From Streptomyces sp. TBY4 (GTDB taxonomy: Bacteria > Actinomycetota > Actinomycetes > Streptomycetales > Streptomycetaceae): a stretch of DNA of 64,000 nt. A program made the position numbers and the translations under genes. The DNA lies in assembly GCF_024213195.1 (NCBI RefSeq), contig NZ_JANAVF010000004.1:434001-498000 (forward strand), in the 5' to 3' direction. Numbering within the stretch: position 1 is the stretch's first letter; each line of letters opens with the position of its first letter. The notes below the pieces were generated by a model, which was given only the letters and a program-made list of their open reading frames with translations, did no database searches and was not told the DNA's origin. Positions 63,883 to 64,000 of this stretch are shown piece after piece.

Positions 63883-64000
63883 ATGAGCGGGCTAATTGTC
63901 CCCCCAGGCCAGGGGCGAAAACTGGTCACCAAGGCCCAGGACGTGACCTTCAAGGTCACCGCGGCGGACGGCTCTTCCCTCTCGGTCTTCGAAGTGATCG
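63883..64000 (+). CDS. Cupin-like protein, cut by window end
   Basis: ATG at 63883 after GAGGAAA. The first 39 residues are visible: SGLIVPPGQGRKL, TKAQDVTFKVTAADGSS and LSVFEVI. This resembles the opening of small cupin-domain proteins, which bind a metal or ligand in a beta barrel, but the metal-binding His residues lie beyond the window. It probably belongs to the terpenoid gene set or its control. Confidence 0.6.
   Translation, partial: MSGLIVPPGQGRKLVTKAQDVTFKVTAADGSSLSVFEVI

Overview
The window is high-GC DNA with the gene style of Streptomyces or a close actinomycete: GTG and TTG starts, tightly overlapping stops and starts, and many GC-rich hairpins between genes. It joins two unlike parts. 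Positions 1 to about 37,050 are most of an integrated siphovirus-type prophage. Positions about 37,200-64,000 are host chromosome with three gene sets. The calls rest on reading the sequence and remembered family motifs; no database search was possible.

Prophage. A leftward (minus) arm from 19.9 kb down to 0.4 kb carries, in transcription order: HNH endonuclease, small terminase, large terminase (frameshifted at its Walker A motif), portal, MuF-like minor head protein, scaffold, major capsid, head-tail connectors, tail tube, tail assembly chaperone with a probable -1 frameshift extension, a 1332-residue tape measure, distal tail protein, Gp37-like tail protein, an S74 tail fibre, a DUF2746-like protein, endolysin and a holin-like protein. 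A rightward arm from 20.2 to 37.0 kb carries a winged-helix protein, a membrane protein with an HTH tail, a PD-(D/E)XK-like protein with its own promoter, a 1.3-kb non-coding block with direct repeats, about 20 small and often Cys-rich orphan genes, an ArdA-like antirestriction protein, a C5 cytosine methyltransferase, a dNMP kinase, an excisionase-like HTH, a tyrosine integrase and a HEPN-like gene. The left end of the prophage lies outside the window. I saw no polymerase, helicase, primase or classical repressor. A 16-bp asymmetric motif (consensus WTGYAAGAGTGTNACT) occurs at least 11 times in gaps between prophage genes, always oriented with the local direction of transcription. It looks like an operator or stoperator network and is the most striking unexplained signal here.

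Chromosome. After a 17-bp-stem terminator come a Uma2 nuclease and a poly-gamma-glutamate-type capsule locus: CapA lipoprotein, a 770-residue membrane protein with two sensor-HAMP units, CapB with a 186-residue tail that becomes Gln/Pro-rich, CapC and an NlpC/P60 hydrolase. A three-subunit xanthine dehydrogenase (FAD, Fe-S, molybdopterin) with a divergent PucR regulator follows. From 52.1 kb to the window end lies a probable terpenoid or prenylated-aromatic gene cluster: acyl/aryl-adenylating enzyme, ABBA-type aromatic prenyltransferase, FAD aromatic hydroxylase, Tat-exported berberine-bridge-type oxidase, class II terpene cyclase (DVDDT), MMPL exporter, polyprenyl diphosphate synthase and the start of a cupin-like gene. 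These steps could together make, cyclise, oxidise and export a meroterpenoid. The cluster continues beyond the window, so its product cannot be named.
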